Shown piece after piece: positions 15,913 to 23,670 of a stretch of 34,692 nucleotides of DNA (positions within the stretch are counted from its first letter, which is position 1; the number at the start of each line of letters is the position of its first letter). The position numbers and the translations under genes are program-made. The stretch covers positions 380,224-414,915 of the forward strand of contig NZ_JH556659.1 in NCBI RefSeq assembly GCF_000179595.2, read 5' to 3'. This DNA is from Acetivibrio cellulolyticus CD2. GTDB taxonomy: Bacteria; Bacillota; Clostridia; Acetivibrionales; Acetivibrionaceae. The notes under the pieces were generated by a model. That model did not search any database, was not told where the DNA came from, and saw nothing but the letters and a program-made list of their open reading frames with translations.

Positions 15913-17880
15913 ATGAATAAGAAATCCCTATGTTTAAAAATATGTGCGTTGCTTTTGTGTGCAGGTTTGTTGGTATCCTGCGATGGAAAACCCATATCTT
16001 CGGCAAATGCAACTTCCCCGGATGCAACTAGTACAACCGGTAGTACAGATAGTACTGGTGTAACTTCAAAACCTGTTACGGTTGATATGGTTGAATACGA
16101 TGATGATGATTACTATAGCAGCTGGGAAGCACAAAATCCCAATTATATTAAACTTAACGGAGATAGCGCCAGCTTAACTGGTTCAGGTGCACAGATTGAT
16201 GGAAGTACGATTAATATAACAGCAGCAGGTACCTATGTTATCAGCGGAAAATTAGATAATGGTCAGATTGTCATTAATTCTGAGGAAAAGGGTGCCGTCA
16301 AACTGGTTTTAAACGGAATGGAAATAAACTGTACCGACAATGCACCGATTTATGTAAAAAATGCAGAGAAAACTATTTTGATGCTGCAAGATGGAACGCA
16401 GAACCTTTTAACAGATGGAGCGAACTATTCTTTAGCTGATGCTGAAAGTGATGAGCCAAGTGCAGCAATCTTCAGTAAAGATGACCTTACTATAAATGGA
16501 ACAGGAACTCTTACTGTTAAAGCAAATTATAAAGACGGAATTTCATGTAAAGATGATTTGAAAATTACCGGTGGCAATATTAATGTTACTAGTGTTGATG
16601 ATGGTTTAGTAGGACGTGATATGGTAGCAGTTAAAGATGGAAATATAACTGTTCAAGCTGGTGGAGACGGTTTAAAATCGACAAATGATACAGATGCTGA
16701 TAAAGGCTTTGTAGCTGTAGAGAAAGGAACATTTGATATAGTTGCCGGTGCAGACGGAATTCAGGCTGAAACATCCGCATTGATTGTTGATGGAGATTTC
16801 AAAATTACAACCAATGGAGGAAGTGGAAACAGTGTTGCTAAAACCGGTGATAAAATGGGAGGTCCATGGGGAAAACAGGAGCGAAGTACGACAGCTGTCA
16901 GTGATAATACAGAATCTCAAAGTGCAAAAGGAATTAAAGTAGCTTCAGATATTACAATAGAGGGAGGAAAGTTTTCAATAGATTCTTCAGATGATGCGAT
17001 ACACAGTGGTGTAAGTGCTAATATTGCAAGTGCGGATATTGAGATTAGCGCAGGTGATGATGGAATTCATGCGGATTCCTCTATTGAAATAAAAAGTGGA
17101 AAAATAGATATTGCAAAAAGTTATGAAGGAATAGAGAGCACGCTGGTAACAATCCAAGATGGTAATATTAATATAGTGGCAAGTGATGATGGAATTAATA
17201 TTGCCGGGGGCAACGACGGGTCATCAATGGATGGACGCCCTGATCAGGAGAATATGAGCTCTTCAGGAAACTATAAGTTAACTATAAATGGAGGATATGT
17301 GTCAGTAGATGCAGGAGGAGATGGGCTTGATTCAAACGGTTCAATTTATATGACAGCCGGTACAGTAATTGTGAACGGACCGACGAATGATGGAAACGGT
17401 GCATTAGATTACAATGGAGTATTTGACATCACTGGTGGAACAATGATTGCTGCTGGAAGTTCAGGAATGGCACAAGCGCCTTCTGATTCATCAACACAGT
17501 ATTCTGTTGCAATGACTTATTCAACCGCACAGCAGGCAGGTACATTATTTAACATTCAAGACAGTAATGGCAATACAATTGTGATTTTTACTCCCAAAAA
17601 GCAATATCAATCCGTCATTATTAGTTCACCTGAGCTCAAAAAGGATACAGCTTACTCAATATACACAGGTGGAACTTCAACAGGGAATGCAGTAGATGGG
17701 CTATATACAGGCGGATCGTATAGTGGAACAAAGGTAGTTGACTTTACTATCTCCAAGATTACAACATGGATGTCTGAATCTGGTGAAACAACAGGTGGCA
17801 ACGGAATGGGAGGACCAGGTGGTGGACATGGAGGTGGTCCTGGAGGTGGCCCTGGCGGAAGACGTGGAGGTCTACAGTAA
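15913..17880 (+). CDS. Cthe_2159-type beta-helix carbohydrate-binding lipoprotein
   Basis: The 655-residue protein starts with a lipoprotein signal peptide whose lipobox is LVSC near residue 23, so it should be lipid-anchored outside the membrane. A Ser/Thr-rich linker follows. From about residue 75 to 600 the sequence is a run of short beta repeats (INGTGTLTVKANYKDGIS, GGNINVTSVDDGLVG, ADIEISAGDDGIHADSSIEI) with recurring D-D-G turns. This is the pattern of the right-handed beta-helix family first described for Cthe_2159 of Clostridium thermocellum, reported to bind acidic polysaccharides with calcium. The end is a Gly/Pro/His/Arg tail (GGGHGGGPGGGPGGRRGG). It is the last gene of the operon with the NAGPA and GT2/GtrA genes. 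Binding specificity cannot be read from the sequence. Confidence 0.87.
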   Translation: MNKKSLCLKICALLLCAGLLVSCDGKPISSANATSPDATSTTGSTDSTGVTSKPVTVDMVEYDDDDYYSSWEAQNPNYIKLNGDSASLTGSGAQIDGSTINITAAGTYVISGKLDNGQIVINSEEKGAVKLVLNGMEINCTDNAPIYVKNAEKTILMLQDGTQNLLTDGANYSLADAESDEPSAAIFSKDDLTINGTGTLTVKANYKDGISCKDDLKITGGNINVTSVDDGLVGRDMVAVKDGNITVQAGGDGLKSTNDTDADKGFVAVEKGTFDIVAGADGIQAETSALIVDGDFKITTNGGSGNSVAKTGDKMGGPWGKQERSTTAVSDNTESQSAKGIKVASDITIEGGKFSIDSSDDAIHSGVSANIASADIEISAGDDGIHADSSIEIKSGKIDIAKSYEGIESTLVTIQDGNINIVASDDGINIAGGNDGSSMDGRPDQENMSSSGNYKLTINGGYVSVDAGGDGLDSNGSIYMTAGTVIVNGPTNDGNGALDYNGVFDITGGTMIAAGSSGMAQAPSDSSTQYSVAMTYSTAQQAGTLFNIQDSNGNTIVIFTPKKQYQSVIISSPELKKDTAYSIYTGGTSTGNAVDGLYTGGSYSGTKVVDFTISKITTWMSESGETTGGNGMGGPGGGHGGGPGGGPGGRRGGLQ

Positions 17881-17934
17881 AGCTAATTATAGTAAATTCA
17901 GATTGTAAAACCAATAGAAATAATAGCTATAAAG

Positions 17935-17974
17935 CAAGCCACCGGGTACCTGATTTCAGATATCCGGTGACTTG
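17935..17974. terminator. Hairpin between convergent operons
   Basis: CAAGCCACCGGGTACCTGA pairs, with a few mismatches, with TCAGATATCCGGTGACTTG. The T-run is poor on both sides. Its place between the surface-module operon and glnK suggests a shared transcription stop. Confidence 0.6.
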
Positions 17975-18019
17975 TGTTGTTATATTCTATCCTTGAGGAT
18001 TTTTTGTAGTAAATTGTAA

Positions 18020-18361
18020 TTACTTCAGTGCGGAATTACCCCTTTCACCCGTACGAATCCGAACAGCATCCTGAACGTCAATGATAAATATTTTTCCGTC
18101 GCCGACTTCGCCTGTTTGAGCAACTTTGCAAATTTTATTAATAACTGTTTCTACCTGTTCGTCCTGAACAACAATCTCCAACTTTACTTTGGGTAGAAAC
18201 TTAAAATCTACTTCAGATCCCCTTATAAATTCCTTCCAGCCCTTTTGATTTCCGCATCCCATGATTTCGCTGATGCTTAAACCATTAATATTCGTTAAAC
18301 AGAGGGCTTCTTGAATATCTTGAAGTTTTTCAGGTCTTATAAAAGCTTCTATTTTTTTCAT
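18020..18361 (-). CDS. glnK: PII nitrogen regulatory protein GlnK
   Basis: This 113-residue PII trimer subunit begins MKKIEAFIRPEKLQDI and has the T-loop region GCGNQKGWKEFIRGSEVDF and the ATP-binding B-loop TGEVGDGKIFI near residue 83. The T-loop has Val at position 51 and Ile at 46, where enterobacterial GlnB/GlnK has tyrosines, so the protein cannot be uridylylated at Tyr51. It probably senses ATP/ADP and 2-oxoglutarate directly and plugs the AmtB channel. It is 25 bases downstream of amtB, the near-universal amtB-glnK arrangement. ATG 18361 follows GAGGAG; the longer open frame upstream overlaps amtB and is not used. Confidence 0.93.
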   Translation of the reverse strand: MKKIEAFIRPEKLQDIQEALCLTNINGLSISEIMGCGNQKGWKEFIRGSEVDFKFLPKVKLEIVVQDEQVETVINKICKVAQTGEVGDGKIFIIDVQDAVRIRTGERGNSALK

Positions 18362-18386
18362 AATAATCAACTCCTCGCAATTTAAA

Positions 18387-19637
18387 TTAATAATCCATAC
18401 CATGGAAAGCTGGGTATGCAGATTCACCATGTTCGGAGGCATCAAGGCCTCGTTCTTCTTCTTTTGGAGTGACTTTGAGGTTCCCTGTAAACAATTTGGC
18501 AACTGCAATTGCAATTAGTGTACCTACAATAGCTACTACTATAGTGATGGCTATACTTGCAAGCTGGGTGGCAAATAGTTTCCATTCACCAAAGATCAGA
18601 CCATTCCATTTTGCTACAGAGTTTAGTGAAGTTTGTGCAAAAATACCGGTTGCAATACCACCCCAAATTCCTCCTATGCCATGGCAGCCAAAAGCGTCAA
18701 GAGCGTCATCATATCCGAGCTTTGGCTTGATATAGGTGATGAAAAAGTAGCAAATTGGGCTTACCAAAGCACCTATAATAATTGCTGCCCAGACTGGAAC
18801 GAATCCTGCTCCGGGAGTTATTGCGACAAGACCTACAACAAGACCAGTGGAAGCTCCAACGAGGGTTGGTTTGCCAGTGGACAACTTTTCAAGTAATAGC
18901 CATGAGAGCATAGCAGCAGCGGCTGAGGTATTTGTTGTCATAAAAGCTCGTACTGCCAGCTCGTTTGCCGCGCAAGCGCTACCGGCATTAAATCCGAACC
19001 ATCCGAACCATAAGATAGCTGCTCCAAGGAGTACAAACGGTACATTATGAGGATGGTAGGTTGCCTTGCCGTGGTTTTTACGTTTACCTACAAATAATGA
19101 AAGTACAAGGGCACTGACTCCTGAACTTATGTGTACTACATTTCCGCCGGCAAAGTCTATTGAACCGATCTTCTGTAGGAAGCCGCCTCCCCATACCATA
19201 TGAGCCAATGGGTAATAGACAATTATTGACCATACAGCAACAAAGGCAAAGAGCGACGAAAAGCGTATTCTTTCAGTTACTGCACCGGTAATAAGTGCAG
19301 GGGTTATAATTGCAAACATCATTTGAAAAATAGCGAAACAAAGGTTTGGTATAGTTGCTGCATAGGGACCTGGTGCTGCATCGACGCCAGATAAGCCAAA
19401 CCATTTTAAGTTTCCGATTATACCGCCGATATCACCGCTAAAGGACAGTGAGTATCCGATTAATACCCAGAGTATTGATGCAAGCCCCATAATAAAAACA
19501 GAGGACATTATTGTGTTTACTACATTTTTACGTTTTACAAGACCTCCGTAAAAGAATGCCAGTCCTGGAGTCATAAAAAGGACTAATGCAGATGATATAA
19601 GCATCCATGATATATCGCCAGAATTTAAAGCGTTCAT
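18387..19637 (-). CDS. amtB: Ammonium transporter AmtB
   Basis: The 416-residue membrane protein belongs to the Amt/MEP/Rh family, which conducts ammonium as a trimer with 11 membrane helices. Family features are the N-terminal MLISSALVLFMTPGLAFFYGG, the phenylalanine gate region CFAIFQMMFAIITPAL and WFGWFGFNAGS, and the twin pore histidines in NVVHISSG (about 169) and FGCHGIGG (about 319). The C-terminal tail contains the conserved DxSEHGESAY motif (DASEHGESAYP) that contacts GlnK. There is no N-terminal extension or signal. The ribosome site AGGAGGG lies 5-6 bases before ATG 19637. The gene is read first in the amtB-glnK operon and is preceded by a structured leader with its own terminator, so nitrogen-dependent attenuation is likely. 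Confidence 0.95.
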   Translation of the reverse strand: MNALNSGDISWMLISSALVLFMTPGLAFFYGGLVKRKNVVNTIMSSVFIMGLASILWVLIGYSLSFSGDIGGIIGNLKWFGLSGVDAAPGPYAATIPNLCFAIFQMMFAIITPALITGAVTERIRFSSLFAFVAVWSIIVYYPLAHMVWGGGFLQKIGSIDFAGGNVVHISSGVSALVLSLFVGKRKNHGKATYHPHNVPFVLLGAAILWFGWFGFNAGSACAANELAVRAFMTTNTSAAAAMLSWLLLEKLSTGKPTLVGASTGLVVGLVAITPGAGFVPVWAAIIIGALVSPICYFFITYIKPKLGYDDALDAFGCHGIGGIWGGIATGIFAQTSLNSVAKWNGLIFGEWKLFATQLASIAITIVVAIVGTLIAIAVAKLFTGNLKVTPKEEERGLDASEHGESAYPAFHGMDY

Positions 19638-19750
19638 AGTGATCCCTCCTATAAATTAAATAGATATTATTTACTGATGGATATAAAATGTGATTTTGCA
19701 ACTTTGCAAGATCGGACTTTCAAAAAAGATACGCGTAATGTAGATGGTGA

Positions 19751-19780
19751 TTTAAAGAGTTTTAAAGAGTTTTAAAGAGC
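19751..19780. repeat. Three tandem 10-bp repeats in the amtB leader
   Basis: TTTAAAGAGT occurs three times in a row, the last with a final C. The 10-bp period places each copy on the same face of the DNA helix. Confidence 0.85.
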
Positions 19781-19808
19781 AAATGCCGGCTGAATCTATA
19801 AAACCAGT

Positions 19809-19866
19809 AAAGAAAAAGGGCCTAAGTCTGTTACACAATTAGTGTAATCAAGATCTAGACCCCTTT
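19809..19866 (-). terminator. Terminator within the amtB leader
   Basis: On the minus strand AAAGGGG, TCTA, TCT and TTACAC pair with GTGTAA, AGA, TTAGG and CCCTTT, and the stem runs into CCCTTTTTCTTT. It lies about 170 bases before the amtB start with no gene between, so it can only stop transcripts heading into amtB. Confidence 0.65.
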
Positions 19867-20013
19867 GCCATCTACGAGTATTTTTGAATTTATGAATTAA
19901 GTGTACCATATAACTTGCAAAAATGCAATATGGAAATATAAAAAATTATCATTAATTAGTAAACGTACTATATATATATATTTATTGCACTACTTGATTA
20001 TGCAGCCCAGGAC

Positions 20014-20028
20014 TATTTGGGTCAAATA
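20014..20028. promoter_or_regulatory. Palindrome TATTTG-GGT-CAAATA, possible operator
   Basis: Perfect 6-bp arms around GGT, between the divergent amtB and ybaK genes. A closely similar palindrome, TATTTGGACAAATG, lies at 20101-20114 inside the ybaK promoter spacer, suggesting a paired binding site for one regulator. Confidence 0.4.
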
Positions 20029-20093
20029 AAACTTAGCCCGTGAAATTATTGCTAAAGTCATATTTTAAGCTCTCCTAACCTGGTAAAGGTGTG

Positions 20094-20122
20094 TTGATTT
20101 TATTTGGACAAATGAATATAAT
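20094..20122 (+). promoter_or_regulatory. Sigma-A promoter for ybaK
   Basis: TTGATT (20094-20099), a 17-base spacer and TATAAT (20117-20122), about 50 bases before the start codon. The spacer carries the palindrome TATTTGGACAAATG. Confidence 0.7.
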
Positions 20123-20172
20123 GATGTTGAAGGACTGCAAAATCGTAAAAGATATCATGGGAAGTGAAAAAG

Positions 20173-20661
20173 TTGGAAAAGATTAAGACAAATGCAATGA
20201 GGATTCTTGACAAGGCACAAATAAAGTATAATACATATGCATACGATCACAGTGATGGTTTGATTGATGGCGTTTCAGTGGCAAATAAAATGGGACAGCG
20301 TGTTGAATGTGTATATAAAACGTTAGTGACCCAAGGCGCAAGTAGGGAATACTACGTTTTTGTTATTCCTGTTGCGGAAGAACTGAATCTAAAAGCTGCG
20401 GCAAGAGCTGTAGGTGAAAAGTCTGTTGAGATGATTAAGGTAGCGGACATCAATAAAGTAACCGGATATATTCGTGGGGGATGTTCTCCAATAGGAATGA
20501 AAAAAGAATACAAAACTGTTCTGGATAGCTCTTGTGAAATTTTGGATAAAATCATTGTAAGTGCAGGAAAGATAGGACATCAGATTGAATTGACTCCTGC
20601 GGATTTAATAAAGCTAATTAATTGTAAAACAGAAAGTATTGCAATAGAAAGAAACTTGTAG
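20173..20661 (+). CDS. ybaK: Cys-tRNA(Pro)/aminoacyl-tRNA deacylase YbaK
   Basis: The 162-residue protein is a YbaK/ProX-type trans-editing enzyme that hydrolyses mischarged Cys-tRNA(Pro) or related aminoacyl-tRNAs. Landmarks are the catalytic-lysine segment RVECVYKTLV, then YYVFVIPVAEELNLKAAARA and the highly conserved VTGYIRGGCSPIGMKK loop that binds the amino acid. The length is normal. TTG 20173 is preferred because GGAAG lies 8 bases before it; an in-frame GTG at 20164 overlaps that site. It has its own sigma-A promoter and ends at a bidirectional terminator shared with trmB. Confidence 0.93.
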   Translation: MEKIKTNAMRILDKAQIKYNTYAYDHSDGLIDGVSVANKMGQRVECVYKTLVTQGASREYYVFVIPVAEELNLKAAARAVGEKSVEMIKVADINKVTGYIRGGCSPIGMKKEYKTVLDSSCEILDKIIVSAGKIGHQIELTPADLIKLINCKTESIAIERNL

Positions 20662-20694
20662 TTAATTTTCTAAATGTAGCTAAAACATCTTATT

Positions 20695-20738
20695 ATAAGG
20701 GCTTGTAGGCTGTGTTTTGCTTACAAGTCCTTATTATT
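20695..20738. terminator. Bidirectional terminator between ybaK and trmB
   Basis: ATAAGGGCTTGTAG (20695-20708) pairs with TTACAAGTCCTTAT (20721-20734) with minor mismatches; TATTTAATTTT follows on the plus strand and the flanks are A-rich on the other. It overlaps the trmB stop codon. Confidence 0.8.
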
Positions 20739-21411
20739 TAATTTTAATGGTATGGCTACGGTTTTCTGCTATAAGAAATTTAATTTTATGTCCCTGTTCA
20801 GAATACATTTTCTCGTGCTCAGTTACAACGTTTTTATCGAAATTGCTGCCATGCAAGTCTTCAGTTAGAAAGCTGATATTAAAATCACATTGTTCAAAGT
20901 ACTTTACTGAAGCATTGAATAAGATCTCGTCATCAGTCTTAAACCAAATCTGACCATCCGGAGCTAAAAAAGATTTATACTGGTTTAACTGATTTGGATG
21001 GGTAAGGCGTCTGGCCCCAAGAGTATTTTTGTGCCATGGATTACAAAAGTTAATATATATTCTATTAACAACATCATTCTCATTAAGAATCTTATGGATT
21101 ATCATTATTTCATGGGCCATAAGGCGAATATTATTTGTGCTCAAGTTAACAGAAGCAAATTCTTTCTCTATTTTCTGCTTTGCCAGAATCAGAACCTCAT
21201 CTTTAATATCTACAGCAATAAAATTTATATCCGGGTTGGAAGACGCAAGTTTGGATATGAAACCTCCTTTGCCGCAGCCTAACTCCAGCCATATTTCGTT
21301 GGAATTACCGAATACTGTATGCCATTTTCCTATATTTGCAGTTGGATTTGAAACAAAAAAATCGCATGCCTCAAGTTCAGGTCTTGCCCAGGGTTTCTTT
21401 CTTAATCGCAT
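20734..21411 (-). CDS. trmB: tRNA (guanine-46-N7)-methyltransferase TrmB
   Basis: This 225-residue class I methyltransferase begins MRLRKKPWARPELEAC, typical of TrmB. Motif I is WLELGCGKGGF, an acidic FIAVDIKDE follows, and the family motif reads INFCNPWHKNTLGARRLTHP, where the usual FPDPWPK..H.KRRL is altered (Cys for Asp, His for Pro). FKTDDE and EHEKMYSEQG complete the tRNA-contact region. It methylates G46 in the variable loop of tRNAs using S-adenosylmethionine. ATG 21411 fits family length; a GTG at 21423 with AAGGA upstream would add four residues. It is convergent with ybaK. The NFCNPWH variant occurs where the catalytic Asp of DPW is expected and deserves checking. Confidence 0.9.
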   Translation of the reverse strand: MRLRKKPWARPELEACDFFVSNPTANIGKWHTVFGNSNEIWLELGCGKGGFISKLASSNPDINFIAVDIKDEVLILAKQKIEKEFASVNLSTNNIRLMAHEIMIIHKILNENDVVNRIYINFCNPWHKNTLGARRLTHPNQLNQYKSFLAPDGQIWFKTDDEILFNASVKYFEQCDFNISFLTEDLHGSNFDKNVVTEHEKMYSEQGHKIKFLIAENRSHTIKIK

Positions 21412-21513
21412 AACGCACCTCACATGATTAATCCTTGGTTCAATTTATTTTAAAATTGTTTACGTAAAAATGCAACTATTTTATCGACTAAAGTAAAAAT
21501 TGGGACTTGTTCT

Positions 21514-21702
21514 GTGGAAGGAATGAGAAAGGTTGAGATAAAAGTAATAGAAATAAAGAAGCTGATTGATCAAAATAGCTTTATTGTTAATAAAATATTG
21601 ACTTATGAAATCCAGAATGATATACTAGAAATTAACGACAAAAGCAGAATGGATAAACCACTACACTTTAATTGTATCACAAAATTAATTGTTTGTCAAT
21701 AG
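21514..21702 (+). CDS. Small hypothetical protein heading the uncharacterised operon
   Basis: This encodes a 62-residue charged peptide with alternating hydrophobic and Lys/Glu/Ile positions (RKVEIKVIEIKKLIDQNSF), predicted soluble, no signal peptide or Cys motif. I do not recognise it. Translation may begin at GTG 21514 (GGGA 8 bases upstream) or at ATG 21523, where GGAAGGA is too close. It ends 33 bases before the next gene on the same strand, so it may belong to that operon. The chance of a spurious ORF is real. Confidence 0.45.
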   Translation: MEGMRKVEIKVIEIKKLIDQNSFIVNKILTYEIQNDILEINDKSRMDKPLHFNCITKLIVCQ

Positions 21703-21735
21703 TATTTTGATAAAAATTTGAAAGGGGTGTTTAAG

Positions 21736-22236
21736 GTGGAGAATAATTTTTTGCTGATAACCACTGGTATACAAAACAATCTCGCCGTTTCGGAAATTAT
21801 AAAATGTAATGAATATACGGCCAGATTTGGCCTGATTTTATCAGAAAGTGAGGTAAAGGAACTTGTAGAAACGCGTACCGAAGCACTTAGTCGTAATGGA
21901 CGTATTGAATTCGGGGGTGGAATTATTGATAAACTGATTAAGGAATTTTGCGATTCTCCTTTCCTTTATCAAGCCAACTATGCAGAAACTATGCATGATT
22001 TGATAGAAACGTTTTATTATTTCAAAAATGAATCTCTTGATGGTATAAGTGATGATGAATTGATTTCTTTAATGAAAAAGTATTTTGATCAGAACTGCCG
22101 TGGTTCTGTTGAATTACTGCAGAATCGCGAATTAGAAACATTAGCGAGGAATATTCGTTATGGTGTTCATGATTATGAAGATATAGATGACAAAGATGAT
22201 TATTATGATGAGGAGGATGATGAGGAAGATGAATAA
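21736..22236 (+). CDS. Uncharacterised protein with acidic tail (possibly DUF6323)
   Basis: This soluble protein of about 166 residues has no signal or membrane segment. The body contains ITTGIQNNLAVSEIIKC, then FGLILSESEVKELVETR, an RIEFGGGIIDKLIKEFCDSPF segment and YAETMHDLIETFYYFKNES, all predicted helical. The end is strongly acidic, with about 16 Asp/Glu among the last 25 residues. From memory this resembles the family catalogued as DUF6323, which I could not verify; the function is unknown. GTG 21736 is chosen because AAAGGGGTG (21721-21729) lies 6 bases before it. Its stop overlaps the start of the next gene, whose ribosome site lies in the acidic-tail codons, so the two proteins are probably partners made in fixed ratio. 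Confidence 0.75.
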   Translation: MENNFLLITTGIQNNLAVSEIIKCNEYTARFGLILSESEVKELVETRTEALSRNGRIEFGGGIIDKLIKEFCDSPFLYQANYAETMHDLIETFYYFKNESLDGISDDELISLMKKYFDQNCRGSVELLQNRELETLARNIRYGVHDYEDIDDKDDYYDEEDDEEDE

Positions 22237-23584
22237 CCTTGAAAAAAAATCTCTTATCAAAAGAGAAGATCTAAATGAAGAACACTATTTTCAGTCAATT
22301 TTACAGGAAGCACATAGGTTGAATTTGTTATCCGATTCTGAAGTAGAGAATATACAAATGCAAAGTATTAAACTTTTGGCTAGACAAACAGAACGCTACA
22401 CAAGAGGGGAAAGCAGTTCGGTCAGAGTAGAGAATGCTCAAAGTATTTTTGAATCTATTTTATATAGCATAGGGATATACCTTAAGAGCCTTCCGGATAC
22501 TGATATAAGTTTAGCGGCAATAAAGCAAAACCCTTTATCTGAGTTGTTTCAAAAGGGCAAAAAGCTTATCGAAAAGAAAGTAAATATCTCGAAACACTTA
22601 CTGCACTTAATACAGAGTGACCATGTTGAAAATAACAATATTGCGTATAACCAAACAATTGAAGAGGGATTACCTGAATTTTTCTCTACTTATGATGCTG
22701 ATTTTGCTGCCCATGATACCACCGGGTCTTTAGATTATCCATTAAATATCGATAAAATGGAGTTTGTTGGCATAGAGTATATTTATAATTATCTTCAAAA
22801 GCTTTATTGGGAGAATAATTTTTGTAAGAATTTTGCTGAGCATGATATTGACTGTGTATTACGAGGTTATGATGAAAAGTATCAGGATTTGCTTGTTAAT
22901 ATATTCAGGATTGTATTTACGAACGCATTAGGATGTATTATAGCAAATAAAAATATTAATAAACTTGAAATCGGACCTGTAGAGAGGCAGTACCTACAAG
23001 AAAAACTGAAAGACTTACCGGAAGATGAGTTGTATGAGGTGTTGAAAAAAACATCTGCAGAGCTTTGCAAGGAGCTTGGTATTGCAAATGAATTTTTATT
23101 AGAATATATTTCCCTCACTTTAATAGAGCTTTCTGGTAGATTAAAAAATGCACTGGAAAATGACCAATTGGCATCTATATTTGTGGATCATAAGGAAAAG
23201 ATTATTAAACCGATTATTCATTTTCTGGATGGCGATAAAATGGAAGATGAGTTGTTTAGGCAATTGGCGACTGAAATTAGAGAGTGCAGGTTTGTAGCAG
23301 ACAAGATATCAATAATTCAAAAGGAGATCCACAGCATTTCAGATTTGGTTGATATTATGGAAGCAGATTGCTTGTTTGAAAATGAATTTATTGATTTTTT
23401 TCAATCATTAGGAGATAATGAACTTGCAATGTTATCCAATTTGCTGCCAATAAATAAAGTGGATTCAACCCTTGCAGAAAGTGAAAAGGAATGGCATGTT
23501 AAACTGGATGAGTACTTTAAAGGTATTGATTTGGTTCGAAGGAATAATATAATAGAAAAAGCTGAAAAAATTGAATTGTGCTAG
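22229..23584 (+). CDS. Uncharacterised 451-aa protein (possibly DUF6179)
   Basis: This soluble, mostly helical protein of about 451 residues is rich in Leu, Glu, Lys and Asn, without a signal peptide, membrane segment or recognisable enzyme motif. Visible features are an N-terminal helical part (HYFQSILQEAHRLNLLSDSEVENIQMQSIKLLARQTERYTRG and onward), a central aromatic stretch near YIYNYLQKLYWENNFCKNF, and a C-terminal helical part. It resembles, from memory, the DUF6179 family; function unknown. ATG 22229 overlaps the stop of the preceding gene (ATGAATAA), with GAGGAAG and AGGAGG in the acidic-tail codons as ribosome sites. An upstream in-frame ATG at 22187 would read through Met/Lys-rich overlap and is rejected. 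Confidence 0.75.
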   Translation: MNNLEKKSLIKREDLNEEHYFQSILQEAHRLNLLSDSEVENIQMQSIKLLARQTERYTRGESSSVRVENAQSIFESILYSIGIYLKSLPDTDISLAAIKQNPLSELFQKGKKLIEKKVNISKHLLHLIQSDHVENNNIAYNQTIEEGLPEFFSTYDADFAAHDTTGSLDYPLNIDKMEFVGIEYIYNYLQKLYWENNFCKNFAEHDIDCVLRGYDEKYQDLLVNIFRIVFTNALGCIIANKNINKLEIGPVERQYLQEKLKDLPEDELYEVLKKTSAELCKELGIANEFLLEYISLTLIELSGRLKNALENDQLASIFVDHKEKIIKPIIHFLDGDKMEDELFRQLATEIRECRFVADKISIIQKEIHSISDLVDIMEADCLFENEFIDFFQSLGDNELAMLSNLLPINKVDSTLAESEKEWHVKLDEYFKGIDLVRRNNIIEKAEKIELC

Positions 23585-23670
23585 GAATGATGAAAATCCA
23601 GATTCGTCTATAATTTCATGGTCTAGCCTATAATCATATGTGAAACGATAAGGTATTGGGGGAATAAATT

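Larger units (their letters stand above)
19740..19875 (-). promoter_or_regulatory. Structured leader of amtB-glnK
   Basis: Read on the minus strand, GTAGATGG (19875-19868) and CCATCTAC (19747-19740) are perfect 8-bp arms that enclose about 120 bases: the terminator at 19809-19866 and three tandem ACTCTTTAAA repeats. The layout of an outer closing helix around a terminator is what a ligand- or protein-controlled attenuator would look like. I do not recognise a known riboswitch class; an ANTAR-type antiterminator target is one possibility. The promoter upstream was not located with confidence. Confidence 0.5.

Noticed and set aside
18469-19050. Several plus-strand ORFs over amtB
   Set aside because: They overlap the conserved amtB frame, lack ribosome sites and resemble nothing.
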